The notes: a model not told the origin generated them from the letters alone. A DNA stretch of 64,000 nucleotides from Rhodococcus sp. BP22 (GCF_014281965.1 NZ_JACFTB010000004.1:248001-312000), one strand, 5' to 3'. Positions 28,847 to 40,038 are shown, numbered from the stretch's first letter. A program made the numbers and translations.

Positions 28847-29971
28847 ATGGGTCGGACGCTCTTGGTAACGAATGACTTTCCCCCGCGTCCCGGAGGTATC
28901 CAGTCCTATCTCCAGAGCATCGCGGATAGATTCCCACCCGAAGAGTTGGTGGTATATGCCCCCCGGTGGCGGGGCGATAGTCATCTCGCGTTCGATGCAC
29001 GCCAGTCGTATGAAGTGGTCCGGCACCCCACGACGCTGATGCTACCGACACCGCTGGTGGCGCGAAGAGCTGCGCGGCTTGTGAAGTCGCACGATTGCGA
29101 CAGTGTGTGGTTCGGTGCGGCAGCGCCGCTCGCTGTGATGGCTCCAGTGGTCAGACGTGCAGGGGCAGAGACGATCATCGCCAGCACCCATGGACACGAA
29201 GTGGGATGGTCGATGATTCCAGGTGGTCGCGGAACGCTGCGAGCGATCGGCAACTCCGTCGACACAGTGACGTACGTAAGCAAGTACACGCGAGGACGGT
29301 TCGCGTCGGCCTTCGGTCCACAGGCCGCGCTCGAGCATGTGCCGCCGGGTGTCGACACCGATAAGTTCAAGCCGGATTCCGGCGCGCGAGCAGAACTTCG
29401 GGCCCGCTACGGGTTGGGGGATCGACCGACGATTCTGTGTCTGTCGCGCTTGGTACCGCGGAAGGGACAGGATTTTCTCATCCGGTCGATGCAGGGGATC
29501 AGAGAAGCGATCGACGGTGCGATTCTGGTTATCGTCGGTGGCGGGCCGTACGAGGGCACCTTACGCGCGCTGGCCCGCAGCTGCGGCGTGGAAGATCACG
29601 TGATTTTCACTGGCACAGTCCGTTCGGCGGAGCTGGCCGCGCATCACACGATCGCGGACGTCTTCGCGATGCCGAGCAGAACTCGCGGCTGGGGGCTCGA
29701 CGTCGAGGGTCTGGGGATCGTCTACCTCGAAGCGTCGGCGTGCGGCGTGCCGGTCGTCGCCGGCATGTCCGGTGGCGCACCGGAGACGGTGCGGCAGAAC
29801 GAAACCGGACTTGTAGTCGATGGTCGTTCGGTCGACCAGATCACCGAGGCGATCGTCCGAATTCTGTCCGATGCGACGCTCGCCGCATCGATGGGCGCGG
29901 CTGGACGTGAGTGGGTCGAAAAGAACTGGCGCTGGGATACTCTCGCGCACAAGCTGCGCAGCCTGCTCTGA
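28847..29971 (+). CDS. pimB: Phosphatidylinositol monomannoside mannosyltransferase PimB' (GT4)
   Basis: Adds the second mannose (GDP-mannose donor) to phosphatidylinositol mannoside, an early step to PIM2, lipomannan and lipoarabinomannan on the cytoplasmic face. The 374-aa GT-B protein has the donor/acceptor motifs TNDFPPRPGGIQSYL, HGHEVGWSM, RLVPRKGQD and the GT4 EX7E motif in EGLGIVYLEASACGVPVV. Orthologous by order to Rv2188c. Convergent with fadD15. Confidence 0.94.
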   Translation: MGRTLLVTNDFPPRPGGIQSYLQSIADRFPPEELVVYAPRWRGDSHLAFDARQSYEVVRHPTTLMLPTPLVARRAARLVKSHDCDSVWFGAAAPLAVMAPVVRRAGAETIIASTHGHEVGWSMIPGGRGTLRAIGNSVDTVTYVSKYTRGRFASAFGPQAALEHVPPGVDTDKFKPDSGARAELRARYGLGDRPTILCLSRLVPRKGQDFLIRSMQGIREAIDGAILVIVGGGPYEGTLRALARSCGVEDHVIFTGTVRSAELAAHHTIADVFAMPSRTRGWGLDVEGLGIVYLEASACGVPVVAGMSGGAPETVRQNETGLVVDGRSVDQITEAIVRILSDATLAASMGAAGREWVEKNWRWDTLAHKLRSLL

Positions 29972-29978
29972 TCCGCGC

Positions 29979-30017
29979 CCTGTTCCCTTGTGCGTGTGGT
30001 CGGCACAAGGGAACAGG
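29979..30017. terminator. Bidirectional terminator between pimB and fadD15
   Basis: A perfect 15-bp stem (CCTGTTCCCTTGTGC / GCACAAGGGAACAGG) with a 9-nt loop, directly between convergent genes. Confidence 0.88.
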
Positions 30018-30024
30018 CCGGTGA

Positions 30025-31833
30025 CTACCTGGAGTAGATCGCTTCGACGTCGTCCGCGTAGGTCTTGGTGATCACATTGCGTTTGAGCTTCATCGTCGGT
30101 GTCACCTCGCCGGCCTCCTCGGTGAAGTCGTTCGGCAGGATCCGGTACTTCTTGATCCCTTCGGCGTGTGAGACCGACTTGTTTGCCTCATCGATCGCCG
30201 CATCGATCTCTGCGATCAGGTCCGGGTCGGTTGCCAGGTCTGCAGCAGACAAATCTGCGGGTTTGGAGTTGCGCGCCTTCCAGCCGGTCAGAGCGTCGGC
30301 ATCGAGCGTCACCAATGCGCCGATGAACGGCTTCTGATCGCCGACAACGATTGCTTGACTGATCAGGGCATGCGCGCGCAGTTGATCTTCCAGACCTGCG
30401 GGAGAGACGTTCTTTCCGCCGGCGGTGACGATCAATTCTTTCTTGCGGCCGGTGATCGTGATGTACCCGTCGGCGTCGAGCGAACCGAGATCGCCGGTAC
30501 AGAACCATCCGTCATCCAGGGACTCGGCAGTCGCTTCTTCGTTACGCCAGTAGCCGGCGAACACAACAGGGCCGCGCAGTTGAATTTCGCCGTCGGGGGC
30601 GATACGGACGGTATTGCCGGGGAGAGGTCGACCGACACTGCCGACGTGTTGATGGCCGATGGTATTCACCGCAAAGGCTGCGCTGGTCTCGGTCAGTCCG
30701 TATCCCTCGTAGATCGGTACCCCGATTCCGCGATAGAAGTGGCCGAGTCGTGCGCCGAGCGGAGCGCCGCCGGAGATCGCCAGCTTGCAGTTACCGCCTA
30801 GAGCCGCACGGAGTTTCGAGTACACGAGCTTGTCGAACACTGCATGCTTGACTCGAAGTACGACTCCGGTGGAGCCTTCGTCCTTCGACTGGCTCCACGC
30901 GACAGCTGTGTCGGCGGCCGCGTCGAAAATCCTTCCCTTGCCGTCGGCATGTGCCTTCTGTCGGGCAGTGTTGAATACTTTCTCGAACACGCGGGGCACC
31001 GACAAGATGAAATCTGGCTTGAACGACCCGAACGTGGCAACGAGGTTGGGGATGTCGTTCGTGTGGCCGACAGTCGTCCCCGCATCGAAGGCTGCAATCG
31101 TGACGGCGCGGGCCAACACGTGCGCGAGCGGCAGGAACATCAGGGTCCGCGTGCCACCTCTCAGCAGTGACTTCAGCGACGTCTCGCGGATTCCCTTGGA
31201 CTCCGCAAGGAGATTGGCATGGGTGAGCTGCACGCCCTTGGGACGGCCAGTAGTGCCCGAGGTATAGATGAGGGTCGCCGGATCGGACGAACGTAGGGCA
31301 GCGACACGTGCTTCGACCACGCTGTCGGCAGTGGCCGCACCGAGTTCGATCAATTCGTGGATCGCGCCGGTATCGGCGGTTGTGCCGTCCACCTGGAACG
31401 TCCTACGTACCGTCTTCGAGGCTGCGACGACATCGGCGGCTTCGTCGCGATGCTGCTTGTTTTCCAGCACGAGCAGAACCGGCTCGGCGTCGGACAGGAT
31501 CCACTCGACCTGATTGGCAGATGATGTCTCGTAAATCGGAACTGTAACGCCGCCTGCGGCCCAGATCGCGTAGTCGAGCACCGACCATTCGTAGCGCGTC
31601 GAGGACATCAGTGCGACGCGATCACCCTGCTCGACTCCGGAGGCAATCAGGCCTTTGGCAACCGATACGACCTGAGTCGCGAACTGCTCGGCAGTGACGT
31701 CGGTCCAACTGCCGTTCTCTTGGCGGAGAAACGCCACCGACTCGGGTGCCGTAGCCCGGCGGGTGAAAACGGAATCGACTGCCGATTCCCCGTCCTCGAC
31801 TTTGAATCGGGCGGGCACAGTGAACTCACGCAC
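30025..31833 (-). CDS. fadD15: Long-chain fatty-acid--CoA ligase FadD15
   Basis: AMP-forming acyl-CoA synthetase. The GTG at 31833 gives 602 aa with the N-terminus REFTVPARFKV and lies 8 nt after GGAGG; the frame is open another 170 codons upstream but without similarity. Motifs: ATP-binding YTSGTTGRPKGV, GYGLTETSA, DGWFCTGDLG and ITGRKKELIVTAGGKNV. Orthologue by order of Rv2187. Supplies activated fatty acids for membrane or storage lipids. Confidence 0.95.
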   Translation of the reverse strand: MREFTVPARFKVEDGESAVDSVFTRRATAPESVAFLRQENGSWTDVTAEQFATQVVSVAKGLIASGVEQGDRVALMSSTRYEWSVLDYAIWAAGGVTVPIYETSSANQVEWILSDAEPVLLVLENKQHRDEAADVVAASKTVRRTFQVDGTTADTGAIHELIELGAATADSVVEARVAALRSSDPATLIYTSGTTGRPKGVQLTHANLLAESKGIRETSLKSLLRGGTRTLMFLPLAHVLARAVTIAAFDAGTTVGHTNDIPNLVATFGSFKPDFILSVPRVFEKVFNTARQKAHADGKGRIFDAAADTAVAWSQSKDEGSTGVVLRVKHAVFDKLVYSKLRAALGGNCKLAISGGAPLGARLGHFYRGIGVPIYEGYGLTETSAAFAVNTIGHQHVGSVGRPLPGNTVRIAPDGEIQLRGPVVFAGYWRNEEATAESLDDGWFCTGDLGSLDADGYITITGRKKELIVTAGGKNVSPAGLEDQLRAHALISQAIVVGDQKPFIGALVTLDADALTGWKARNSKPADLSAADLATDPDLIAEIDAAIDEANKSVSHAEGIKKYRILPNDFTEEAGEVTPTMKLKRNVITKTYADDVEAIYSR

Positions 31834-31968
31834 GGGGGTACCTCCAACAACGGATCGGTTAGCTCTACTCACGAGTAGCTCGGATTGTTTGTACTGTAGT
31901 CCGGCATTCTGGAGCAGTTCGACCGCCTCAGGTGCGGCGCCGCGAAAGATATATGTGAAGCTCTTTCG

Positions 31969-32361
31969 ATGAGCAGTATCCATGTAGCGGATCAAACCTT
32001 CATTGCTGTCCCGGGCGCGCGCGTCTCCGAGGCGATGGCGCCGAGAGATCGTTGGCGGTCGTGGTGGCCTGACCTGCGGATCGAGGTGTCCGAAGATCGT
32101 GCCGACAAAGGCATCCGTTGGACGATCGACGGAGCGCTGACGGGGACGATGGAAGTGTGGCTCGAGGAAATCCCGGTCCTCGACGGCGTTATCGTCCATT
32201 ATTTTCTGCACGCAGAACCACCAGCTGGGCGAGAGGGACTCGACCTTGTCGGCGAGAACCGCAGGCGAAGGATTGCCGGAAAGTCGATGGCATTCGCGCT
32301 CAAGCGTGAATTGGAGGCAGGCCGCGCTGCGGGCGAGCGTCCGGATCACGCGCGAACCTAG
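31969..32361 (+). CDS. SRPBCC/polyketide cyclase-like small protein (Rv2186c type), 130 aa
   Basis: Compact alpha-beta protein whose pattern (VADQTFIAVPGARVSEAMAPRDRWRSWWPDL, then alternating strands and a C-terminal helix GKSMAFALKRELEAG) fits a START/SRPBCC-like fold. No signal peptide. It starts the run 31969-34708 of two SRPBCC genes, an ArsA-type ATPase and a small acidic protein, conserved in the same order in mycobacteria (Rv2186c-Rv2183c). Function unknown. Confidence 0.8.
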   Translation: MSSIHVADQTFIAVPGARVSEAMAPRDRWRSWWPDLRIEVSEDRADKGIRWTIDGALTGTMEVWLEEIPVLDGVIVHYFLHAEPPAGREGLDLVGENRRRRIAGKSMAFALKRELEAGRAAGERPDHART

Positions 32362-32501
32362 AGGCGAAGGCGCGCTCTCTTGCGGTCCCCGTTGTGCGGA
32401 CCGTAGGCGATCGTGTGTGATGAGGGGCGTCGACGGCGTGCGCCGACGCCCGGCGAGAGAAGTCCATCGACAACAAATGAGAGAGGAAGCGGACCAACAG
32501 C

Positions 32502-32939
32502 ATGGCCGAGAAAACTCAGAGGTCGATTACTGTCGACGCTCCGTCCGCACAGGTAATGGACGTGATCGCAGACTTCGACGCGTATCCGTCCTGGGTCTCG
32601 GCAGCGAAGTCCGTGGAGGTGCTCGCTACCGGCTCGAACGGTCGAGCGGACCGCGTGAAGTTCGTCCTGGACGCTGGAATGGTCAAGGACACCTACGAAC
32701 TTCGTTACGACTGGGCGCCGGATGGAATGGCGGTGGCGTGGGAGCTCGTATCGGGTGAAATGCAGAAGTCGCAGTCGGGGTCGTACACGTTGAAGGACGC
32801 CGGCGAGGGACGGACCGATGTCGTCTACGAGTTGACGGTAGATCTGAATATTCCGATGATCGGGTTGTTCAAGCGCAAAGCGGAGAAGGTCATCACCGAT
32901 ACCGCGCTCAAAGAGCTGAAGAAGCGAGTCGAAGGCTGA
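32502..32939 (+). CDS. SRPBCC (START-like) family protein, Rv2185c type
   Basis: The 145-aa protein has a typical cyclase/dehydrase-type START fold: ITVDAPSAQVMDVIADFDAYPSWV at the start and a long C-terminal helix (LFKRKAEKVITDTALKELKKRVEG). Such domains bind hydrophobic ligands such as lipids or polyketides. An AGAGAGGA site precedes the ATG. Its stop codon overlaps the apparent CTG start of the next gene. Confidence 0.9.
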   Translation: MAEKTQRSITVDAPSAQVMDVIADFDAYPSWVSAAKSVEVLATGSNGRADRVKFVLDAGMVKDTYELRYDWAPDGMAVAWELVSGEMQKSQSGSYTLKDAGEGRTDVVYELTVDLNIPMIGLFKRKAEKVITDTALKELKKRVEG

Positions 32940-34252
32940 GCGAGGCTCGCGCCGACGCCCGCACCAAGGTCCGACTGTTCGTCGGCAAGGGCGGAGCGGG
33001 CAAGACGACGCTTGCTGCCAAGGCGGCGATCGAGGACGCCAGGTCGGGGCGTCGAGTGCTGGTGGTGTCTTTCGATCAGGCACATTCGCTGCTCGATGTT
33101 CTCGGACGCCCAGCCCTGGATGGTTCGACGCCACCGGTCGTCAACAGGCCCCGATCTGTGGCCGAGAGACTCGATGTTCTCGAGATGAATACTTTGGCGC
33201 TACTGGAGGCGAGTTACCGATCGATCTCTGCCATGGCGTCGTTGGCAGGAACGGGTCACGAACACGGCGTCCGCTTCGGCGGTATCGACCCTGAAGAGAT
33301 TGTCGGCGCGCCCGGAGCCCAGGACCTCCTAGGGTTGCATCGGCTGGTCGAACTGGTGGACGAAAGAACCTGGGACACAATATTCGTCGACCTTCCGGCA
33401 ACCGCTGATGCATTGCGTACCCTGGCGCTTCCAGACCTGCTGTGTGGCTATTTGGAACGCCTCTGGCCCCAACACGATCGGGTCGTCGCGGGGACCGGAA
33501 CGGACCCACGTCTGACTGTTCTGGTCGCGGTGATGGAACGCGTCCTCGCAGACGCTGACGCAGTTCGTGAGCTGTTGTTCGATCACCGGCGAACGACGGC
33601 GACAATCGTTCTCACACCGGATTCGGTCGGGGTCGCGGAGGCCCGTCGGACCATGTCCGCGGCTGCATTGATGGGGTTGCCGGTCGGCGAGGTGATCGTC
33701 AACAAGGTTCTGCCCGAGCTGAATTCGTCGTCGATCGGGCTTGTAGGTGTGCACCCGGCGGTATTCTGGTTCGAGAGTTGGCGCGAAGCCCAGCAGGCCT
33801 GCCTTGCCGACGTCGAGCAGCTTGCCCAGGATTGTTCGTTGCTGATCGTGGAACAAAGTGCAGAGGAACCGGTAGGGTTGGCATCTCTCGGCGCGCTGGA
33901 AACTCGGGTGGGTGTCGTCACAATCTCCAACCAAGCGGGGTCCAACCAAGCGGGGTCCAACCAAGCGGGTGGGACAGGTGCCGCACGCCAGTTCGAGAAA
34001 CCAGTGGTGGCGCACGAGTCGGGATCGGGGCTGGAGTCGGTGTACACGATGACGATGCGTCTACCGGTCGTGGACCCGTCGACGGTCAGTCTCGGGCGAG
34101 TGGAGGACGACGTGATCATCGGTGCCGACGGAACCCGCAAGCGAGTTCGCCTGGCTTCGGTTCTGCGTCGTTGTGTAGTTCTCGGTGCCGAGTTCGAATC
34201 CGGTAATCTCGTGGTCCGTTTCCGGCCCGATCCGGCCTTGTGGCCGGCCTGA
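32936..34252 (+). CDS. ArsA/GET3-like anion-transporting ATPase homologue (Rv2184c type)
   Basis: P-loop NTPase of the SIMIBI class. The deviant Walker A KGGAGKTTLA lies 18 residues from the start, DQAH follows as switch I-like motif, and the body spans 438 aa. No ATG/GTG/TTG occurs between the upstream stop in frame and the P-loop; CTG at 32936 overlaps the SRPBCC stop as CTGA, suggesting coupled translation from a non-standard start. Family knowledge: ArsA/Get3 proteins move metalloids or membrane proteins; here no arsenic genes are near, and the Cys ligands of ArsA are not evident. A three-copy SNQAG repeat interrupts the protein near residue 335. Confidence 0.87.
   Translation: MSEARADARTKVRLFVGKGGAGKTTLAAKAAIEDARSGRRVLVVSFDQAHSLLDVLGRPALDGSTPPVVNRPRSVAERLDVLEMNTLALLEASYRSISAMASLAGTGHEHGVRFGGIDPEEIVGAPGAQDLLGLHRLVELVDERTWDTIFVDLPATADALRTLALPDLLCGYLERLWPQHDRVVAGTGTDPRLTVLVAVMERVLADADAVRELLFDHRRTTATIVLTPDSVGVAEARRTMSAAALMGLPVGEVIVNKVLPELNSSSIGLVGVHPAVFWFESWREAQQACLADVEQLAQDCSLLIVEQSAEEPVGLASLGALETRVGVVTISNQAGSNQAGSNQAGGTGAARQFEKPVVAHESGSGLESVYTMTMRLPVVDPSTVSLGRVEDDVIIGADGTRKRVRLASVLRRCVVLGAEFESGNLVVRFRPDPALWPA
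33926..33970 (+). repeat. Three tandem 15-bp units (SNQAG) in the ArsA-like gene
   Basis: Three nearly identical copies of TCCAACCAAGCGGGG in frame encode SNQAG x3, a surface loop insertion likely formed by slippage. Confidence 0.9.
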
Positions 34253-34267
34253 AAGGTGACGCTGTAG

Positions 34268-34708
34268 ATGACCACCGAGCATTCCGACGTCGCAGCCGAG
34301 CTGTGGGCGTTGGCAGAAACTGTGCTCACACGCGTCGAGCCGATGCTTCGCCAAGCCGTCACCGATCAACAGGACCGCCCACGTCAGGGATGCAGTTGGT
34401 GCCCGGTGTGTGCACTGTCTGCGTTGATCAGGGGCGAGCAGCACGATCTACTCACCGTGCTCGCGACCGAGGGTGCCACCGTCATCGCAATGATCCGGCA
34501 ATTGGTTGCCGAGCACATGGATGGTCCGGCGTCGCAAGCGACGCACGCCTCGACAGCGACAACCCAGGACCCAGGAGCTGACACCGACACCGGCGGGCAT
34601 GGTCAGGATCACCCGACGGGTCAGGCTGATGCACAGGACACGGAAGAGCCGGTAGTTCGACGAGGGGGATTCGTACCGATTACCGTCACTGTCAAGGATC
34701 CGATGTAG
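34268..34708 (+). CDS. Conserved hypothetical protein with a CxWCPVC motif (Rv2183c type)
   Basis: The 146-aa protein has a helical N-terminal half containing CSWCPVC (residues about 42-48), which may bind a metal, and a disordered acidic Thr/Asp/Gln-rich C-terminal half ending in RRGGFVPITV. It starts 15 nt after the ArsA-like gene, with AAAGG upstream, so it belongs to that operon. Function unknown. Confidence 0.82.
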   Translation: MTTEHSDVAAELWALAETVLTRVEPMLRQAVTDQQDRPRQGCSWCPVCALSALIRGEQHDLLTVLATEGATVIAMIRQLVAEHMDGPASQATHASTATTQDPGADTDTGGHGQDHPTGQADAQDTEEPVVRRGGFVPITVTVKDPM

Positions 34709-34815
34709 TCCGATCGGGACAGCTGCGGGATTCGAGAACTGGAAGATCCGGTGGGAGTCGGTAAAGAGCGTCGATGTCGATTTTCGGGGGCTGGGCGGCA
34801 CTGGAAAGGTCAGCA

Positions 34816-35790
34816 ATGAAGCGGCATCGGGAATTGCTCACCATCGGCATCGATGTCGGTGGTACCAGCCTGCGTGCCTCCGTCGTCGACTCGTCCGGTC
34901 AGGTCATCGATTCCGCCCAGTCGCCGACGCCTCATTCGGCCGCCGCTCTCGAGCACGGTCTCGATCGAGCTGTCCAGGAACTGGCTGGCCGACACTCTGT
35001 TTCCGCGGTAGGGCTTGCGGTCGCCGGGTTCATCGATTCCGACCGAACCTCGGTACGATTCGCGCCGCACCTGCCGTGGATCGACACTCCGGTGGCCAGT
35101 CAGATGAGCGAGCGCATTGGGTTGCCGGTTCTTCTCGAACACGATGCCAATGCGGCCGCATGGGCCGAATATCGTTTCGGTGCGGCGGCAGGCGGTCGGA
35201 ACGTGGTGATGGTGTCGATAGGGACGGGAATCGGAGCCGCACTCCTGATCGATGGTCGCATCTATCGAGGTAGCTATGGTGTCGCACCGGAGCTGGGGCA
35301 CATCCAGGTCGTTCCCGACGGTCGCGCCTGCCCGTGCGGAAAGCGCGGATGCTGGGAACGGTATTGCAGCGGAACTGCGCTCGTCGATACTGCCGTCGAG
35401 TTTCTTGCTTCGGACCAAGCGTCGTCCACAATCTTGGCACGCGAGGTTTTTCTCGATCCGGGATCACTGACCGGCCGCCGGATCGCGTCCGCTGCGCAGG
35501 ACGGTGACGAGATCGCGCGGCGCACGATGGCCGACTTCGCACGTTGGCTCGGGGTCGGTCTTTCCCTGGTCAGCGACGTCTACGATCCGGATTTGATCGT
35601 CATCGCAGGCGGGGTAGCGACTTCGTCGAGTCAGTTCTTGGATGAGGCGCGGGGCCACCATGCGCGACTTGTCACCGGTGCAGGTCACCGGCCGCTTGCG
35701 CGGATCGCGAGCACACAGCTCGGTGAGGCCGCAGGCATGATCGGTGCGGCGGACCTTGCACGTTCGGAATTTCTGGTCGATGCGCGTTAG
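34816..35790 (+). CDS. ROK family sugar kinase (glucokinase-like)
   Basis: ATP-dependent hexose kinase by family. The 324-aa protein has the phosphate-binding GIDVGGTSLRAS, the catalytic EHDANAAAWAE, GTGIGAALLIDG and the ROK zinc motif CPCGKRGCWERYCSG. The ATG at 34816 has GGAAAGG 6-7 nt upstream. The true substrate (glucose, N-acetylated sugar or other) is not fixed by these motifs. It lies between the ArsA cluster and plsC. Confidence 0.9.
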   Translation: MKRHRELLTIGIDVGGTSLRASVVDSSGQVIDSAQSPTPHSAAALEHGLDRAVQELAGRHSVSAVGLAVAGFIDSDRTSVRFAPHLPWIDTPVASQMSERIGLPVLLEHDANAAAWAEYRFGAAAGGRNVVMVSIGTGIGAALLIDGRIYRGSYGVAPELGHIQVVPDGRACPCGKRGCWERYCSGTALVDTAVEFLASDQASSTILAREVFLDPGSLTGRRIASAAQDGDEIARRTMADFARWLGVGLSLVSDVYDPDLIVIAGGVATSSSQFLDEARGHHARLVTGAGHRPLARIASTQLGEAAGMIGAADLARSEFLVDAR

Positions 35791-35898
35791 CTGCGTGTGA
35801 CCTCTGTCGCGGCGTCCGAGTTGTTGTGGCTGGCACCATAACGGGTAGGTAGAGTCAACCTCGAATCCGCAGCGAAGACTCGAATCAGGAAGGACGCC

Positions 35899-36627
35899 AT
35901 GTGGTACTGGCTGTTCAAGTACGTATTCATCGGTCCTATCCTGATTGCGATGGGCAGACCTACAGTCGAAGGCGCCGAGAACATCCCGGCCCGAGGACCG
36001 GTAATTCTGGCCAGTAACCACCAGGCAGTTCTCGATTCCTTCTATCTCCCGTTGAAGGTGCAGCGACGAATCACGTTCCTGGCCAAGAGTGAATACTTCA
36101 CAGGTTCGGGACTCAAGGGCGCATTCCAGAGGTGGTTCTTCACAGCGGTCGGTCAGGTTCCGATCGACCGGACGGGTGCCGATGCTGCACAGGATGCGCT
36201 CAATGCCGGCGCTCGGGTAATCGCCAAGGGCAAACTGCTCGGCATCTATCCGGAGGGCACACGCTCACCGGATGGAAGGCTGTACAAGGGCAAGACCGGT
36301 ATGGCCCGACTGGCGCTGGAGACCGGAGTACAGGTGGTGCCGGTCGCGATGATCGGAACCGACAAGATGAATCCCATCGGTTCGAGGATCTGGAAGCCGT
36401 CGAAAGTCACCATCAAGATCGGTAAGCCGATCGATTTTTCTCGCTTCGAGGGTATGGCGGGTAATCGGTTCGTCGAGCGAGCGGTGACCGACGAAGTGAT
36501 GTACGACCTGATGTTGCTGTCCGGTCAAGAGTACGTCGACGTCTACGCCGCATCCCTGAAGAATGCCCCGGTAGCGCCCGTGGCCGGCATCGACCCCGAG
36601 CGCGTCCCGGACTCCAAAGCGAGCTGA
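35899..36627 (+). CDS. plsC: 1-acyl-sn-glycerol-3-phosphate acyltransferase family protein
   Basis: Acyltransferase with the catalytic NHQAVLD (HX4D) motif near residue 38 and the substrate motif YPEGTRSPDGRLYKGKTG, plus an N-terminal hydrophobic segment (YWLFKYVFIGPIL). 242 aa, homologue of Rv2182c. It probably acylates lysophosphatidate or, given neighbours such as the mannosyltransferase genes, another glycolipid; the motifs do not decide. Ends 11 nt from the convergent mannosyltransferase. Confidence 0.9.
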   Translation: MWYWLFKYVFIGPILIAMGRPTVEGAENIPARGPVILASNHQAVLDSFYLPLKVQRRITFLAKSEYFTGSGLKGAFQRWFFTAVGQVPIDRTGADAAQDALNAGARVIAKGKLLGIYPEGTRSPDGRLYKGKTGMARLALETGVQVVPVAMIGTDKMNPIGSRIWKPSKVTIKIGKPIDFSRFEGMAGNRFVERAVTDEVMYDLMLLSGQEYVDVYAASLKNAPVAPVAGIDPERVPDSKAS

Positions 36628-36638
36628 GCTCGCCGACG

Positions 36639-37985
36639 TCAGTCGGCCGGTGTCGGCTCGGTCGGCGGGAGTTCGTATGAGCTGCTCGTGGCCTTCCTCT
36701 GTGAGGTTTTCCAGGTAGAGAAGGCCACAGTGGCTATTGCTGCGATTCCCCACCAAACGTACGAGGACGCTGCCAGCTGGTCCCATAACGGCCACCCGAG
36801 GCCGGAGGTGCGACCTGGCGCGAGGCGCCAATGCGGCGCGAAATGGAACAGTACGAGGCCGATGCCGACCAGGAACGCCAGCCAGGTGCTTCGCTGACGG
36901 TAGGCATAGGTCGCAAGTGCAACGAGGAACGGCACGACCCACACCCAATGGTGCGACCACGAGATCGGCGAAACAAGCAGCCCGAGAACGGCGTTCACTC
37001 CGAGTGCGATGGCCGTGAGATCGGCCTGGAACGCTTTCCGCATAGCGAGCGCGGTAAGTACGAGCGCACCGAACGACAGCGCGATCCACAGCGCCGACCT
37101 CAACGAGTCGTCGAGTCCGAGCCGTGCAAGAACTCCGGTGATGCTCTGGTTCGCTGGGTAGGCAGGTTTTCCGATTCGGTCGGAGTCGATCAGGGTGTGG
37201 GTCCAGTATTCGACCGAATCGGACATTGTCGCCAGAAAGCCGATGGCTGTGAATGCTGCAAAGCTCACGCCCGCTACGACGGCAGCCCGAAAGTCTTTCC
37301 GGATCAGGAAGAAAAGGACGAATACAGCGGGCGTCAGCTTCACGGCTGCGACGAATCCGATGAGGACACCACGAGGCCATGGAGTCTTCTTCGGCAGACA
37401 ATCCGCGGCAACGAACACCATCAGAATGATGTTGATTTGTCCGTAGTCGAGTGTGGAGAAGACGGGCTCGAGAATCATCGACACCGCGAAGACTGCGCCG
37501 GCTGTCCACACCAACAAGGCTTTGGGTGAGTACCCGAGAGACACCAGCGTCAGCACGATTGTGGTCACCAGCAGCGCCAAAGACAGTGCAGTTACCACGA
37601 TGCCGGCCCAGTAGAGCGAAATCATCGACAATGGGCTGAAAAGGACCGCAGCAATCGGGGGATAGGTGAACGGGAGAGTGTTCCCCAGCGCGGTGGCGGG
37701 CATCTGACCGTACAGCGGTGATCCCGAGGCGAAGATGCCGCCGCCGATCCGATAGACGTCCAAATCGATTCTGTAGTAGTCACCCAGAACGTCGAGCCCA
37801 CGAAGGCCGGGCAGCGCGAACAAGTTGTAGGCGATTCCCGCAGCGATGCCCGCAGCGACTGCGATGCACGAGATCACCACGGCTGTCGTTCGGGCAACCG
37901 AGGCCGTGGATCGGACTCCGTTCGCCGGCGTGGCGGTGCCGTCGACGCCGGTATCGATCGGGTTGGAGGTCTCGGGAGGTGTCAA
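36639..37985 (-). CDS. mptC: Polyprenyl-phosphomannose-dependent alpha-1,2-mannosyltransferase (GT87, Rv2181/MptC type)
   Basis: The 448-aa protein has a polar N-terminus and about ten membrane helices with an early loop carrying acidic residues (YYRIDLDVYRIGG), the layout of GT-C enzymes using lipid-linked mannose on the outer face. Family knowledge: Rv2181 adds alpha-1,2 mannose branches and caps to lipomannan/lipoarabinomannan. TTG start with AAGGA 7 nt before it. Matches Rv2181 by order (next to plsC and the Rv2179c-type nuclease). Confidence 0.88.
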   Translation of the reverse strand: MTPPETSNPIDTGVDGTATPANGVRSTASVARTTAVVISCIAVAAGIAAGIAYNLFALPGLRGLDVLGDYYRIDLDVYRIGGGIFASGSPLYGQMPATALGNTLPFTYPPIAAVLFSPLSMISLYWAGIVVTALSLALLVTTIVLTLVSLGYSPKALLVWTAGAVFAVSMILEPVFSTLDYGQINIILMVFVAADCLPKKTPWPRGVLIGFVAAVKLTPAVFVLFFLIRKDFRAAVVAGVSFAAFTAIGFLATMSDSVEYWTHTLIDSDRIGKPAYPANQSITGVLARLGLDDSLRSALWIALSFGALVLTALAMRKAFQADLTAIALGVNAVLGLLVSPISWSHHWVWVVPFLVALATYAYRQRSTWLAFLVGIGLVLFHFAPHWRLAPGRTSGLGWPLWDQLAASSYVWWGIAAIATVAFSTWKTSQRKATSSSYELPPTEPTPAD

Positions 37986-38036
37986 CGGGAGTTCCTTCTG
38001 ACGGCGGGCGATCTTTGTCGGCGCTACCGCCGGGTC

Positions 38037-38042
38037 TAGTGT
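38037..38042 (+). promoter_or_regulatory. Possible leaderless -10 box of the exoribonuclease gene
   Basis: TAGTGT ends 7 nt before the GTG at 38050; no ribosome site. Confidence 0.5.
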
Positions 38043-38049
38043 GTCCTGC

Positions 38050-40003
<1,954 letters not shown>

Positions 40004-40038
40004 GGCCTCGCGTGATCGTCTCCACTCTCACCTTGCGA

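Noticed and set aside
31834..32349. 170-residue N-terminal extension of fadD15
   Set aside because: Open frame without similarity, overlapping the divergent gene at 31969; GTG 31833 has an excellent GGAGG site and the family N-terminus.
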